Assembly (NCBI GenBank): GCA_026994225.1
Contig: JALWRI010000005.1
Coordinates: 62,001-126,000 of the forward strand
Origin: Gammaproteobacteria bacterium
GTDB lineage: Bacteria; Pseudomonadota; Gammaproteobacteria; GRL18
DNA length: 64,000 nt
Direction of reading: 5' to 3'
In this document: positions 55,845 to 64,000 of the stretch, one piece after another
How positions within the stretch are numbered: position 1 is the first letter of the stretch
Layout of the letters: every line of letters starts with the position of its first letter
The notes under the pieces: model-generated
The model's input: only the letters and a program-made list of their open reading frames with translations
What the model was told of the DNA's origin: nothing
The model's database searches: none
Translations under genes and position numbers: made by a program

Positions 55845-56927
55845 TTAAGGTAAAACCGGTGTTTTCACTTTATCCATAACATGAATGGCCATTGTTGCCT
55901 TCATTACCAACGCATAACTCACTCTATCAAAAGTTTTAAACACCATTAAAGTGCCTGCTCGTTCATCGGGTAAATGAACATTTTTAGACAATCCTTTTTT
56001 TCTCGCAGACATATCGACTACATCCTTACCAGTGCGATAAATATCCAATACTACTCCAGGCTTCATACCATCATCAGCTCCTAAATTTAAAATCACAGAC
56101 TGATAGGTAGAAACTTGTGTTACCCCACCAAAAACAGCAATAATATGTGCTTCGACTTGATTATTAGGTGGGCGAGGAAAAAAACGAGAATCTAACTTAT
56201 CTTTAGTTCGTAAAAGGACAACATCCCCTTTTAACACTTCTTTTTTAGCATCTTCAATACGCAGTATGCTGACTCCATCATCCTCTGCAACATATTCAGC
56301 ATTAGCGATAAAAATCGCTTCATAACCTAAAATATCTTTAGGATTATTAGGATTTAGATATACTTTTCCCTTACGGTATACGGCATATCCATTATTTGCT
56401 TCATCTTGTTCTAAGCCTCGAACATAAATTTTATCACCATTGGATGCAATTAAATGTTCACCATTACTACCTACAATATATGCTGCATTTTCTAGCATTT
56501 TGGTAGTGACTACTCTATTTTCAGTCAAAAACTGCCTGATAGCATCAAGTGGCACAGTATGTATGGCACGTTCTAAATCTTGTTCCCGACTTTTTGGTGA
56601 GAGTTTAAGCACCCCTCCACGCATCCCCTCATCATTTACAGATAGCGATGGCATCCCTTCAATATAAACAAGTTTAATCACATCACCAGGATAAATTAAA
56701 TCGGGATTTTCAATCTGTGAATTGCCTTTCCATATTTCCGGCCATTGCCAAGGGTGGCTTAAAAATTTTCCTGCAATATCCCATAAGGTATCACCCTTTT
56801 GCACTATATAGGTATCAGGATGATCAGGATTAATTTTAATTTCAGCCCAAACACTACTCATCATTCCCATAAGTAGTACATAAAAAAATGTAGTAATCAT
56901 GCCATTAAAGATATTATTCTTGTTCAT
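55845..56927 (-). CDS. LysM-domain exported protein
   Basis: A 360-residue protein with a signal peptide and one LysM domain right after it (YIVQKGDTLWDIAGKFLSHP, ending NPDLIYPGDVIKL), which should bind peptidoglycan. The remainder is a beta-rich region of unknown function. This family is commonly encoded just upstream of dprA and divergent from def, as here. Some relatives are called YgaU/XkdP-like; the precise role is unknown. Confidence 0.92.
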   Translation of the reverse strand: MNKNNIFNGMITTFFYVLLMGMMSSVWAEIKINPDHPDTYIVQKGDTLWDIAGKFLSHPWQWPEIWKGNSQIENPDLIYPGDVIKLVYIEGMPSLSVNDEGMRGGVLKLSPKSREQDLERAIHTVPLDAIRQFLTENRVVTTKMLENAAYIVGSNGEHLIASNGDKIYVRGLEQDEANNGYAVYRKGKVYLNPNNPKDILGYEAIFIANAEYVAEDDGVSILRIEDAKKEVLKGDVVLLRTKDKLDSRFFPRPPNNQVEAHIIAVFGGVTQVSTYQSVILNLGADDGMKPGVVLDIYRTGKDVVDMSARKKGLSKNVHLPDERAGTLMVFKTFDRVSYALVMKATMAIHVMDKVKTPVLP

Positions 56928-57258
56928 AAGGTTCCCTTAGCGTTAGCCATTACTATTGTTATTTTGCTCTATCCCACTGCATTACTATAAATAGTATACA
57001 TATTGGATCATTATTTTTTATTTCAGGAAAGTGAGAATTTGCTAACCAATTACATTTATATAATTTCCCCAATATCCTTATAATATTCAGGAAAGCTAGA
57101 TGTCAAAGAGTATACAAAAGAAGTGAACAGTACGCAAAAAAAACCCTCTTATCTTTATATTTTTACACTTTATCCTCAGTTGCATCAGAGGACATATCAG
57201 TATATGATAAAATGTAATTTTACACCCCTGTCACCTATTATAATGCCTATATTCTATT
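56928..57258. promoter_or_regulatory. Divergent promoter region between the LysM gene and def
   Basis: This 331-base gap carries no gene. For def I see TTGCAT at 57180-57185 and TATGAT at 57203-57208 with a 17-base spacer, a good sigma-70 match. A second TATAAT lies at 57239-57244. The 9-mer tcaggaaag occurs twice (near 57023 and 57088), a possible binding-site repeat. Nothing clear was found for the minus-strand promoter. Confidence 0.5.
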
Positions 57259-57765
57259 ATGAGCCTGTTACCTATATTACACTATCCTGATCCCCGTTTA
57301 CGTACTCAAGCAAAGCCTGTAATACACTTTGATGCTACTTTACATACTTTATTAGATAATATGCTAGAGACGATGTACAGCAATAATGGTATCGGACTTG
57401 CCGCAACGCAGGTAAATGTCCATCAGCGTGTTATTGTTATGGATCTTTCCAATGAACAAACTGATCCTGTCATATTGATTAACCCTGAAATTATATATAC
57501 CGATGCGATCACTGAACATGAAGAAGGATGTTTATCCATACCCGGTATCTATGAACCCATTGAACGGGCTAAAAAGATAACAGTACGTTCTCAAGATAAA
57601 GATGGTCAGTATTTTGAAATACAGGCAGATGATTTATTAGCCATTTGTATACAACATGAGATAGATCATTTAAACGGCAAATTATTTGTAGATTATTTAT
57701 CGAGTTTAAAACAATCCCGTATTCGTAAAAAACTAGAAAAACAAAACAAGAAAAATATCTTATGA
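57259..57765 (+). CDS. def: Peptide deformylase
   Basis: It removes the N-formyl group from nascent proteins using a bound metal. The 168 residues have all three motifs: GIGLAATQV, EEGCLSIPG (Cys ligand) and QHEIDHLNGKLF (two His ligands and catalytic Glu). It overlaps fmt by 4 bases. Confidence 0.98.
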   Translation: MSLLPILHYPDPRLRTQAKPVIHFDATLHTLLDNMLETMYSNNGIGLAATQVNVHQRVIVMDLSNEQTDPVILINPEIIYTDAITEHEEGCLSIPGIYEPIERAKKITVRSQDKDGQYFEIQADDLLAICIQHEIDHLNGKLFVDYLSSLKQSRIRKKLEKQNKKNIL

Positions 57766-58733
57766 ATAATACTTTTCACTCACTACGTATTATTTTTGCT
57801 GGCACACCCGAATTTGCCGCTGCACATCTGCAAACCTTAGTTGCCAGTGAACATCAAGTTATAGCCGTTTATACACAACCAGACAGGCAAGCTGGACGAG
57901 GGCGAAAGATAACCCCCAGTGCAGTAAAAGTGGTTGCCCAGGAACATGCCATCCCCATCTATCAACCTGATAATTTTAAAACCTCCGAGGCACAAGATAC
58001 ATTCATTGCACTCCATGCAGATATTATGGTTGTTGTCGCTTATGGATTACTATTACCTGAAATCATCCTTAACACTCCACGTTTAGGATGTATTAATGTA
58101 CACGCTTCTATTCTGCCTCGTTGGCGAGGGGCAGCTCCTATACAACGAGCCATTCTCGCTGGCGATACGGAAACAGGCATCACCATCATGCAAATGGATA
58201 AAGGGTTAGATACAGGTGATATACTTAATATTACTCATTGCCCCATCACTGTACAAGATAACAGCCAATCTTTACATGATAAATTAATCCAGATAGGACA
58301 ACCTCTCTTACTTGACACCTTAAAGCAGCTTGCTAATGGTACAGCATCCCCACAAAGACAAGTAGCAGAACAAGCTAATTATGCTAAAAAATTACACAAA
58401 GCAGAAGCACTTATTGACTGGCAAAATACGGCATCCCAAATACAACGACAAGTTGCAGCCTTTAACCCCTGGCCTATGGCATACACTTATTGGCAAGGCA
58501 AGATGTTACGAATTTTAGCCGCTAGTGTTATTATCCATACAGATAATATAGATTCTCATCCTCCTGGCTATGTGTTAGCTACACATACTAAAGGAATTGA
58601 TATTATTACTGGTGCTAATATCCTGCGTATTCATCAATTACAACTTGCTGGAAAACGCCCTGTTGAGGTAAAAGAATTTTTGAATGCTTATTCACTACAA
58701 GGTGATTGCTTACAATCAACCAGCTCGGGCTAA
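57762..58733 (+). CDS. fmt: Methionyl-tRNA formyltransferase
   Basis: It formylates initiator Met-tRNA. The 323 residues show the N-terminal FAGTPEFAAAHL, the formyl-transfer core VAYGLLLP, NVHASILPRWRGAAPIQRAI and DTGDIL, and a C-terminal OB-fold region with AAFNPWPMAYT. Translational overlap with def is the classic arrangement. Confidence 0.98.
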   Translation: MNNTFHSLRIIFAGTPEFAAAHLQTLVASEHQVIAVYTQPDRQAGRGRKITPSAVKVVAQEHAIPIYQPDNFKTSEAQDTFIALHADIMVVVAYGLLLPEIILNTPRLGCINVHASILPRWRGAAPIQRAILAGDTETGITIMQMDKGLDTGDILNITHCPITVQDNSQSLHDKLIQIGQPLLLDTLKQLANGTASPQRQVAEQANYAKKLHKAEALIDWQNTASQIQRQVAAFNPWPMAYTYWQGKMLRILAASVIIHTDNIDSHPPGYVLATHTKGIDIITGANILRIHQLQLAGKRPVEVKEFLNAYSLQGDCLQSTSSG

Positions 58734-58895
58734 AAAACCTATGCGCTTTAATATCTAGACACCTCTATTTTTACCTGATTATTATAATTAATGTTGCTAT
58801 AAAACAACAAATTAGCTATCATGTTGCTTTTATGTATGCTATTGTTGTTTTTTAGAAACATTATTACTTCTATTCTATCATTTAAGGTTATCATC

Positions 58896-60224
58896 TTGTC
58901 ATCATCGCTTTCAGCACGAGGAATTGCTGTCAAAATTCTTGCAGAGGTTACTCAAAACGGTGCTTCTCTTAGCCAGAGTTTAACTCAACAGCTTCCAGCG
59001 CTCGCATTAGAACAACGTCCTTTAGCGCAGGAAATATGCTATGGTGTCTTACGTTGGTATTACAACTTAAACCACATTGCACAAAAATTATTACGCAAAC
59101 CTTTAAAAGGTAAAAAATATGCTATTCATTTATTATTTTTAATTGGTTTATATCAACTTATTTACTTACGTATCCCTGAACATGCCGTCGTACATGAAAC
59201 CGTTAATGAAACAAAACGCTTACAACTCGCATGGGCAAGTGGCTTAATCAATGCCTTGTTACGAAATTTTCTACGTCAAAAAGATACCTTACTACCATCC
59301 AATAAGCACTTTTATAGTGTAGAAAATGCCGCATTAGAGCATCCAAAATGGTTACAACAACAAATAAAAACCGATTGGGAAGAAGATTGGCAAACAATAT
59401 TCATTGCTAATCAACAACATCCTCCGCTTTTTTTACGGATCAATCCTTTACATCATAGCCCTGCAAGCTATTTGCAATATCTACAAAAAGAACATATTGC
59501 AGCAAGTATTTGCCCCCCTCCTACACAACAAGCTATCCTACTGGAAAATGCCATAGCCGTACAAAAATTACCGGGTTTTCAGGCAGGTTGGGCTTCTGTA
59601 CAAGATCGAGCAGCTCAGCTTGCAGCGCATATATTATCTCCCCAAGCAGGAGAAAATATTTTAGATGCATGTGCAGCACCAGGAGGAAAAACAGCACATT
59701 TATTAGAAATAACCCCTACTATACAGCTTGTTTCTGTAGATAAAGACGCACGACGTCTACTCAAAATTCAAGAAAATTTAGAACGTTTAGATTATCATGC
59801 TACCACCATTGTCGCTGATCTCACAGATACACAACATAGCTGGTTAGCAGATCCATCATTACGCTTTGATCGGATACTACTTGATGCACCTTGTTCAGCA
59901 ACGGGTGTTATTCGCCGCCATCCTGATATTAAATTATTGCGACAACAACAAGATATTATTACTTTACAACAATTACAACAACACATTCTTAATGCGCTTT
60001 GGCTCTTACTCAAACCCAAAGGACATTTATTATATGCAACCTGCTCTATTTTACGTAGTGAAAATGATAAGCAAATTGCAAATTTTTTAACACACCACTC
60101 TGATGCGAGAGAATGTCAAATTCATGCAGATTGGGGACGTAATATGCCGCATGGACGACAAATACTCCCTGGAGAACAAGCAATGGATGGATTTTATTAT
60201 GCCTTATTACAAAAAATATCTTAG
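58896..60224 (+). CDS. rsmB: 16S rRNA m5C967 methyltransferase
   Basis: It methylates C967 of 16S rRNA. I choose TTG 58896, which has AAGG 8 bases upstream and gives a 442-residue protein beginning SSSLSARGIAVKILAEV, as in the family. A frame from ATG 58821 adds 25 hydrophobic residues not typical of RsmB. There is an N-terminal NusB-like domain. The SAM-binding and catalytic motifs are DACAAPGGKTAHLLE, DRILLDAPCSATGVIRRHPD and YATCSI, with both catalytic Cys residues. Confidence 0.94.
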   Translation: MSSSLSARGIAVKILAEVTQNGASLSQSLTQQLPALALEQRPLAQEICYGVLRWYYNLNHIAQKLLRKPLKGKKYAIHLLFLIGLYQLIYLRIPEHAVVHETVNETKRLQLAWASGLINALLRNFLRQKDTLLPSNKHFYSVENAALEHPKWLQQQIKTDWEEDWQTIFIANQQHPPLFLRINPLHHSPASYLQYLQKEHIAASICPPPTQQAILLENAIAVQKLPGFQAGWASVQDRAAQLAAHILSPQAGENILDACAAPGGKTAHLLEITPTIQLVSVDKDARRLLKIQENLERLDYHATTIVADLTDTQHSWLADPSLRFDRILLDAPCSATGVIRRHPDIKLLRQQQDIITLQQLQQHILNALWLLLKPKGHLLYATCSILRSENDKQIANFLTHHSDARECQIHADWGRNMPHGRQILPGEQAMDGFYYALLQKIS

Positions 60225-60225
60225 T

Positions 60226-60804
60226 ATGCCACCTATTGCAAAACACCCGACGATATATCAATGGATAAGTATCTGTTGTGGCTTTCTCATTTTGATCACT
60301 ACCTTATATGCCGCTGATGGAAATTTTCATATTAATTCTGCTATCAGCTATAAATTAGATAAAACCTATTACATTGATGCCAATATTACCTATCAATTTA
60401 ATGATGAAACACTCGAAGCACTGGCAAATGGTGTGGCATTAAGTATTAAGGTTAGTACAGAAATTATCTTGCAACACCCTTGGTGGTGGAATGAACGAAT
60501 TGAACGCAAACATTTTAACTATCAAATACAATACTATGCCTTATCAGAACAATATATTATCCGTAACTTACAAACAAAAAAGGAAAGTTCTTATCCCGAT
60601 CAAAAAAGTGCCTTTAACGCTTTGGGGCATATCCAGAAACTACCTATCATCCCTGCAATACGTTTACAACGAGATGGTAAGTATCTGATTAAATTACATG
60701 CTGCTTTAGATATTGAGGCACTTCCCTATTTACTACGCCCACTGGCATATATTAGTCCTGACTGGCAATTAGAAAGTGAATGGTACTCATGGCATTTAAA
60801 ATAA
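60226..60804 (+). CDS. DUF4390 domain exported or membrane-anchored protein
   Basis: I start at ATG 60226, just after the rsmB stop, giving 192 residues. An upstream in-frame ATG at 60103 lies inside rsmB. There is a hydrophobic segment (ISICCGFLILITTLYAADG), then a beta-rich domain matching the DUF4390 pattern: a short 'DANITYQFNDETLEALANGV' region and a late LPYLLRPLAYISPDWQLESEW. This family sits between rsmB and ntrY in many gammaproteobacteria and betaproteobacteria. Function is unknown. It overlaps ntrY by 25 bases. Confidence 0.85.
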   Translation: MPPIAKHPTIYQWISICCGFLILITTLYAADGNFHINSAISYKLDKTYYIDANITYQFNDETLEALANGVALSIKVSTEIILQHPWWWNERIERKHFNYQIQYYALSEQYIIRNLQTKKESSYPDQKSAFNALGHIQKLPIIPAIRLQRDGKYLIKLHAALDIEALPYLLRPLAYISPDWQLESEWYSWHLK

Positions 60805-63008
60805 AACGACTACTCTCTGGACCTTTTCCTATTGCTTTATTAGTCATATTATTACTCAGCTCATTACAATTAATTAGTGGAGCGACCGCAAATTCAAATT
60901 TATTTGACAAGCTCTATTCCATTATATTAATTATTAATATTTTATCTTTATTTTTATTTATTGTACTTATTTTTCGCCAGATGTTGCTGTTACGTTATCG
61001 CTTAAAACGTAAAACAGCAGGCGCACGCTTAACACTACGCATGATCATCATGTTTACCACCCTTTCTGCCCTACCTTTAGCAGTTGTCTACTATTTTTCC
61101 TTGCAATTTTTAAATAAAGGGATTGATTCATGGTTTGATGTAGAAATTGAACAAGCGTTAGAAAATGCCCTTGATTTACGCAAAAATGCTTCAAATTCCA
61201 TGATGAAAACCATGCAACATCAAGTGGAACTTGCTGCTGAAGAATTAAAAAAAACGCCCAAAGCATCATTAACTATACAACTCGATAAATTACGTAGACA
61301 AATGAATGCAGAAGAGCTAACCCTCCTATCATTAAAAGGAAAAATTATCAGTGCTAGTAGTGCTGAACAAACTTCTCTATTACCGAGTTTACCTGAACCT
61401 GAACAATTAATTGGATTAGGACCTGGGAAAAATTATGTAGGCGTAGATGTCCTACATAACAAAGGACGTAACGTGCGGGTTATGATCTATATAAGTAGTG
61501 CTTCCAGTGAAACCCCTAACACGCACTTGTCTAACACTCGATTACTCCCCGAACCTGATAAAAAATTACAAAATGTATATATCCTCCATGCTTTATTTCC
61601 TATTAGTGAGCGAGAATACCTCTTATCCCAACATGTACATGATGCTTATACTCGCTATAAAGAATTACTATTTTTACGCAAACCACTCAAAATGAGCTTA
61701 ACCTTAACATTATCCTTAGTCTTATTACTTGCATTACTTGCCAGTATTTGGGCTGCCTTTTATTTTACTCGCCGCTTAACTGCTCCTATCTGTAACCTTT
61801 CAGAAGGTACACAAGCGGTCGCAAAAGGCAATTATGATACACGTTTACCGTCTCAATCCAATGATGACTTGGGTTTATTGATTGATTCTTTTAATCAAAT
61901 GACACAGCATTTATCTATAGCCCGTAATAAATTGAAAAAAAGCCAACAACAAGCAGAACAACAACATGCTTACTTAGATGTTATTCTCAGCAGTTTATCT
62001 TCGGGAATACTCAGTTTAGATGCCACCCAAAAAATTCATACCGTCAATCAAAAAGCCAGTGAAATATTAGGGTTAGACCTATCTATTTATATTCACCTCT
62101 CCATTACATCTATTATTAAGCCAGTTCCACACTTAACCTCTTTAATTGAATCAATTATTCAACAAATCAGAGATCAAAATACCCATTGGCGTGAAGAAAT
62201 TACTCTACTTAACCCACAAGGACAACAAATTTTAATGTGTCAAGGAAATGTCTTACCTGAATCGGGATATGTCATTGTTTTTGATGATGTGACTACACTC
62301 ATTCAGGCACAACGCAATGCCGCATGGGGAGAAGTAGCAAGACGTTTAGCGCATGAAATTAAAAATCCTTTAACGCCTATTCAACTTTCAGCCGAACGAT
62401 TGCGACAAAAATACTTACCTAATCTAAGTGGAAAAGAAGCAGAACGTATGGATAAACTAACGCATACTATCATCCAACAAGTTGCCAGTATGAAAGATAT
62501 GGTCACCGCTTTTTCTGATTATGCACGGATGCCAAAAATCCAGACTATGCCTATTAATCTCAATCAATTACTTACCGAAGTCATTGAATTATATCGTAGC
62601 CATAAAGACCTTATCATGCACATCGATCTCACTACATCCCCTACGATTATTCAAGCTGATCAAGGACGTTTACGCCAGGTTTTTCATAATCTGATTAAAA
62701 ATGCGCTCGATGCAATGCAAAATAGTGATAACAAAGTATTGTCTATCACCACACAGTTATTAGAACAAAATGCCCAGATTTATGTGCAAATTACCTTTAA
62801 AGATACTGGTAGCAGTATTCCTCCTCATATTCTTAACAATATTTTTGAACCTTATATTTCTTCAAAACCTAAAGGAAATGGGTTGGGATTAGCCATTGTC
62901 AAGAAAATTATAGAAGAACACGGAGGGCAAATTCATGCCAAAAATCATCCTGAAGGAGGCGCTATCTTTACCGTCAATATTCCTTTGCTCCAATTATCCT
63001 CTCACTAA
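60780..63008 (+). CDS. ntrY: Nitrogen-regulation-type membrane sensor kinase NtrY
   Basis: A 742-residue sensor histidine kinase, partner of NtrX. Two N-terminal hydrophobic segments (about 15-35 and 45-70) are followed by a third (about 90-110), a periplasmic stretch and a fourth (about 305-325). Then come HAMP (about 330-380), a PAS region, HisKA with LAHEIKNPLTPIQLSAERL, and HATPase_c with NLIKNALDAM and GNGLGLAIVKKI. The start may be 60780 or the ATG 9 bases on (MAFKIKRLL). It is followed by ntrX after 117 bases. Confidence 0.95.
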   Translation: MVLMAFKIKRLLSGPFPIALLVILLLSSLQLISGATANSNLFDKLYSIILIINILSLFLFIVLIFRQMLLLRYRLKRKTAGARLTLRMIIMFTTLSALPLAVVYYFSLQFLNKGIDSWFDVEIEQALENALDLRKNASNSMMKTMQHQVELAAEELKKTPKASLTIQLDKLRRQMNAEELTLLSLKGKIISASSAEQTSLLPSLPEPEQLIGLGPGKNYVGVDVLHNKGRNVRVMIYISSASSETPNTHLSNTRLLPEPDKKLQNVYILHALFPISEREYLLSQHVHDAYTRYKELLFLRKPLKMSLTLTLSLVLLLALLASIWAAFYFTRRLTAPICNLSEGTQAVAKGNYDTRLPSQSNDDLGLLIDSFNQMTQHLSIARNKLKKSQQQAEQQHAYLDVILSSLSSGILSLDATQKIHTVNQKASEILGLDLSIYIHLSITSIIKPVPHLTSLIESIIQQIRDQNTHWREEITLLNPQGQQILMCQGNVLPESGYVIVFDDVTTLIQAQRNAAWGEVARRLAHEIKNPLTPIQLSAERLRQKYLPNLSGKEAERMDKLTHTIIQQVASMKDMVTAFSDYARMPKIQTMPINLNQLLTEVIELYRSHKDLIMHIDLTTSPTIIQADQGRLRQVFHNLIKNALDAMQNSDNKVLSITTQLLEQNAQIYVQITFKDTGSSIPPHILNNIFEPYISSKPKGNGLGLAIVKKIIEEHGGQIHAKNHPEGGAIFTVNIPLLQLSSH

Positions 63009-63125
63009 TTCTCCAGATAATACACTCAATAGCCGTTAAATTTGTTATACTCTGCAAGATAGTTATTCTCAATCTTAAATCTATTAGATATAGATAGTCA
63101 CCAAAAAAGTAAGGAATAAAGCAAT

Positions 63126-64000
63126 ATGACCCCATACATTTTAGTTGTTGATGATGAAGCTGTCATTTGTGATTTAATTGCAGATATTCTCGATGATGAA
63201 GGCTATGAAGTGGGTATTGCTAATGATGGGGAAAGCGCACGTAAGGCACGTCGTCAACGCCGTCCTGATTTAATACTTCTGGATATTTGGATGCCCGATA
63301 TTGATGGTATTACTCTATTAAAAGAATGGGCTGAAAATGATGAAGATATGCTGCCACCTATCATTATGATGTCAGGACATGGTACTGTTGAAACAGCAGT
63401 AGAAGCTACTCGACATGGTGCTTATGATTTTCTTGAAAAACCCTTATCCCATGCCAAATTATTGTTAACTATCGAGCACGCCTTAAACGCTCATAAACTC
63501 CTTAGAGAAAATAAAGGACTACGCAAACAAATTCAACCTTTTTCTGAACCGTTGGGAAAAAGTGAAGTGATGTTGCAATTACGTGAAGAAATCAAACGCA
63601 TTGCCAGCCATGAAACCTGGGTGCTTTTCTTTGGAGAAGTAGGGAGTGGTAAAGCTATTTTTGCTCGCTATTTACATCAACATAGTACGCATCAAAATGG
63701 CCCTTTTATTGAACTTGGTGTCGCTGCATTAAACAGCGAAAATTCTGCCAATGAATTATTTGGCTATGAAGATGATGAACATAAAGTACATTATGGTTTA
63801 TTAGAGCAAGCCAATGGCGGCACATTATATATTGATGATATTGGCGACATGGATTTAGCAACACAAGCACGCTTGTTAAGTGCATTAGAAACCCGTAGCT
63901 TTCACCGTGTTGGAGGGACTGAAACCATTAAAGTAAATGTGCGTATCATTGCAGCAACCCATTATCAATTAGATAAATTAGTACAACAAGAAAAATTTCG
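63126..64000 (+). CDS. ntrX: NtrX-type response regulator (cut by right edge)
   Basis: ATG 63126 with AAGGAA upstream; 291 codons are visible. The receiver domain reads LVVDDEAVICDL, LILLDIWMPDIDG and Lys in LEKPL. The AAA+ domain has a Walker A form GEVGSGK. The segment after ELFGYE runs straight to HYGLLEQANGGTLYIDDIGDM, without the GAFTGA sigma-54 contact loop and with Asp in place of the usual Walker B Glu (IDDIG). Loss of GAFTGA is a known feature of NtrX proteins, which often act independently of sigma-54. The C-terminal DNA-binding helix lies beyond the window. Confidence 0.95.
   Translation, partial: MTPYILVVDDEAVICDLIADILDDEGYEVGIANDGESARKARRQRRPDLILLDIWMPDIDGITLLKEWAENDEDMLPPIIMMSGHGTVETAVEATRHGAYDFLEKPLSHAKLLLTIEHALNAHKLLRENKGLRKQIQPFSEPLGKSEVMLQLREEIKRIASHETWVLFFGEVGSGKAIFARYLHQHSTHQNGPFIELGVAALNSENSANELFGYEDDEHKVHYGLLEQANGGTLYIDDIGDMDLATQARLLSALETRSFHRVGGTETIKVNVRIIAATHYQLDKLVQQEKF

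Noticed and set aside
58821-58895. N-terminal extension of RsmB from ATG 58821
   Set aside because: It adds 25 hydrophobic residues absent from the family; TTG 58896 has AAGG at a good distance and gives the normal N-terminus.
60103-60225. Longer start for the DUF4390 protein inside rsmB
   Set aside because: The extra 41 residues are an out-of-frame reading of the rsmB 3' end; ATG 60226 directly follows the rsmB stop and precedes a signal-like segment.

Overview
This window looks like chromosomal DNA from an AT-rich gammaproteobacterium. The evidence is the gene order: rpe-gph-trpE-trpG-trpD-trpC, a dprA-smg-tsaC-hemF block divergent from def-fmt-rsmB-(DUF4390)-ntrY-ntrX, and an MSHA-type pseudopilin operon. 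Low GC, a K+-independent-type H+-pyrophosphatase and large multidomain kinases would suit a filamentous sulfur bacterium or methanotroph relative. That placement below class level is inference.

Region 1 (1-25241, minus strand) is one uninterrupted frame of at least 8413 codons. It encodes a giant non-ribosomal peptide synthetase whose 3' end lies beyond the left edge. Order from the N-terminus: C-A-T-E / C-A-T / C-C-A-T / C-A-T / C-A-T / C-A-T / C-A-T / C (partial). Hand-read specificity codes give Gln for module 4, Pro for module 6 and Thr for module 7, and a Val-like code for module 5. Modules 1-3 have codes I cannot assign. Module 1 should deliver a D-residue. Module 3 carries an unusual second condensation-type domain.

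Region 2 (25242-32640, plus strand) is divergent from the NRPS. It holds a soluble REC-HK-REC hybrid kinase, a 1770-residue Ser/Thr kinase-AAA-GAF-histidine kinase, and an unannotated 50-residue ORF. Related palindromic elements sit at both ends of this block.

Region 3 (32667-44981, minus strand) is a tightly packed run: rpe, gph, a possible 17-codon Trp-ended leader, trpE, trpG, trpD, trpC. It continues with almost no gaps into a DUF3047 protein, a two-domain rhodanese, a membrane hybrid kinase, a REC-kinase and a lipoprotein. Tryptophan synthesis may therefore be co-transcribed with a sensory module.

Region 4 (44982-64000) is mostly housekeeping. It holds hppA, adk and a SlyD-like FKBP; an msh-type pseudopilin set (mshG, major pilin, mshC, mshD, mshO and mshP-like) without ATPase or secretin genes; hslR, hemF, tsaC, smg, dprA and a LysM protein on the minus strand; then def, fmt, rsmB, DUF4390, ntrY and ntrX (cut by the right edge) on the plus strand. 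I saw no tRNA, rRNA, CRISPR array or insertion sequence.
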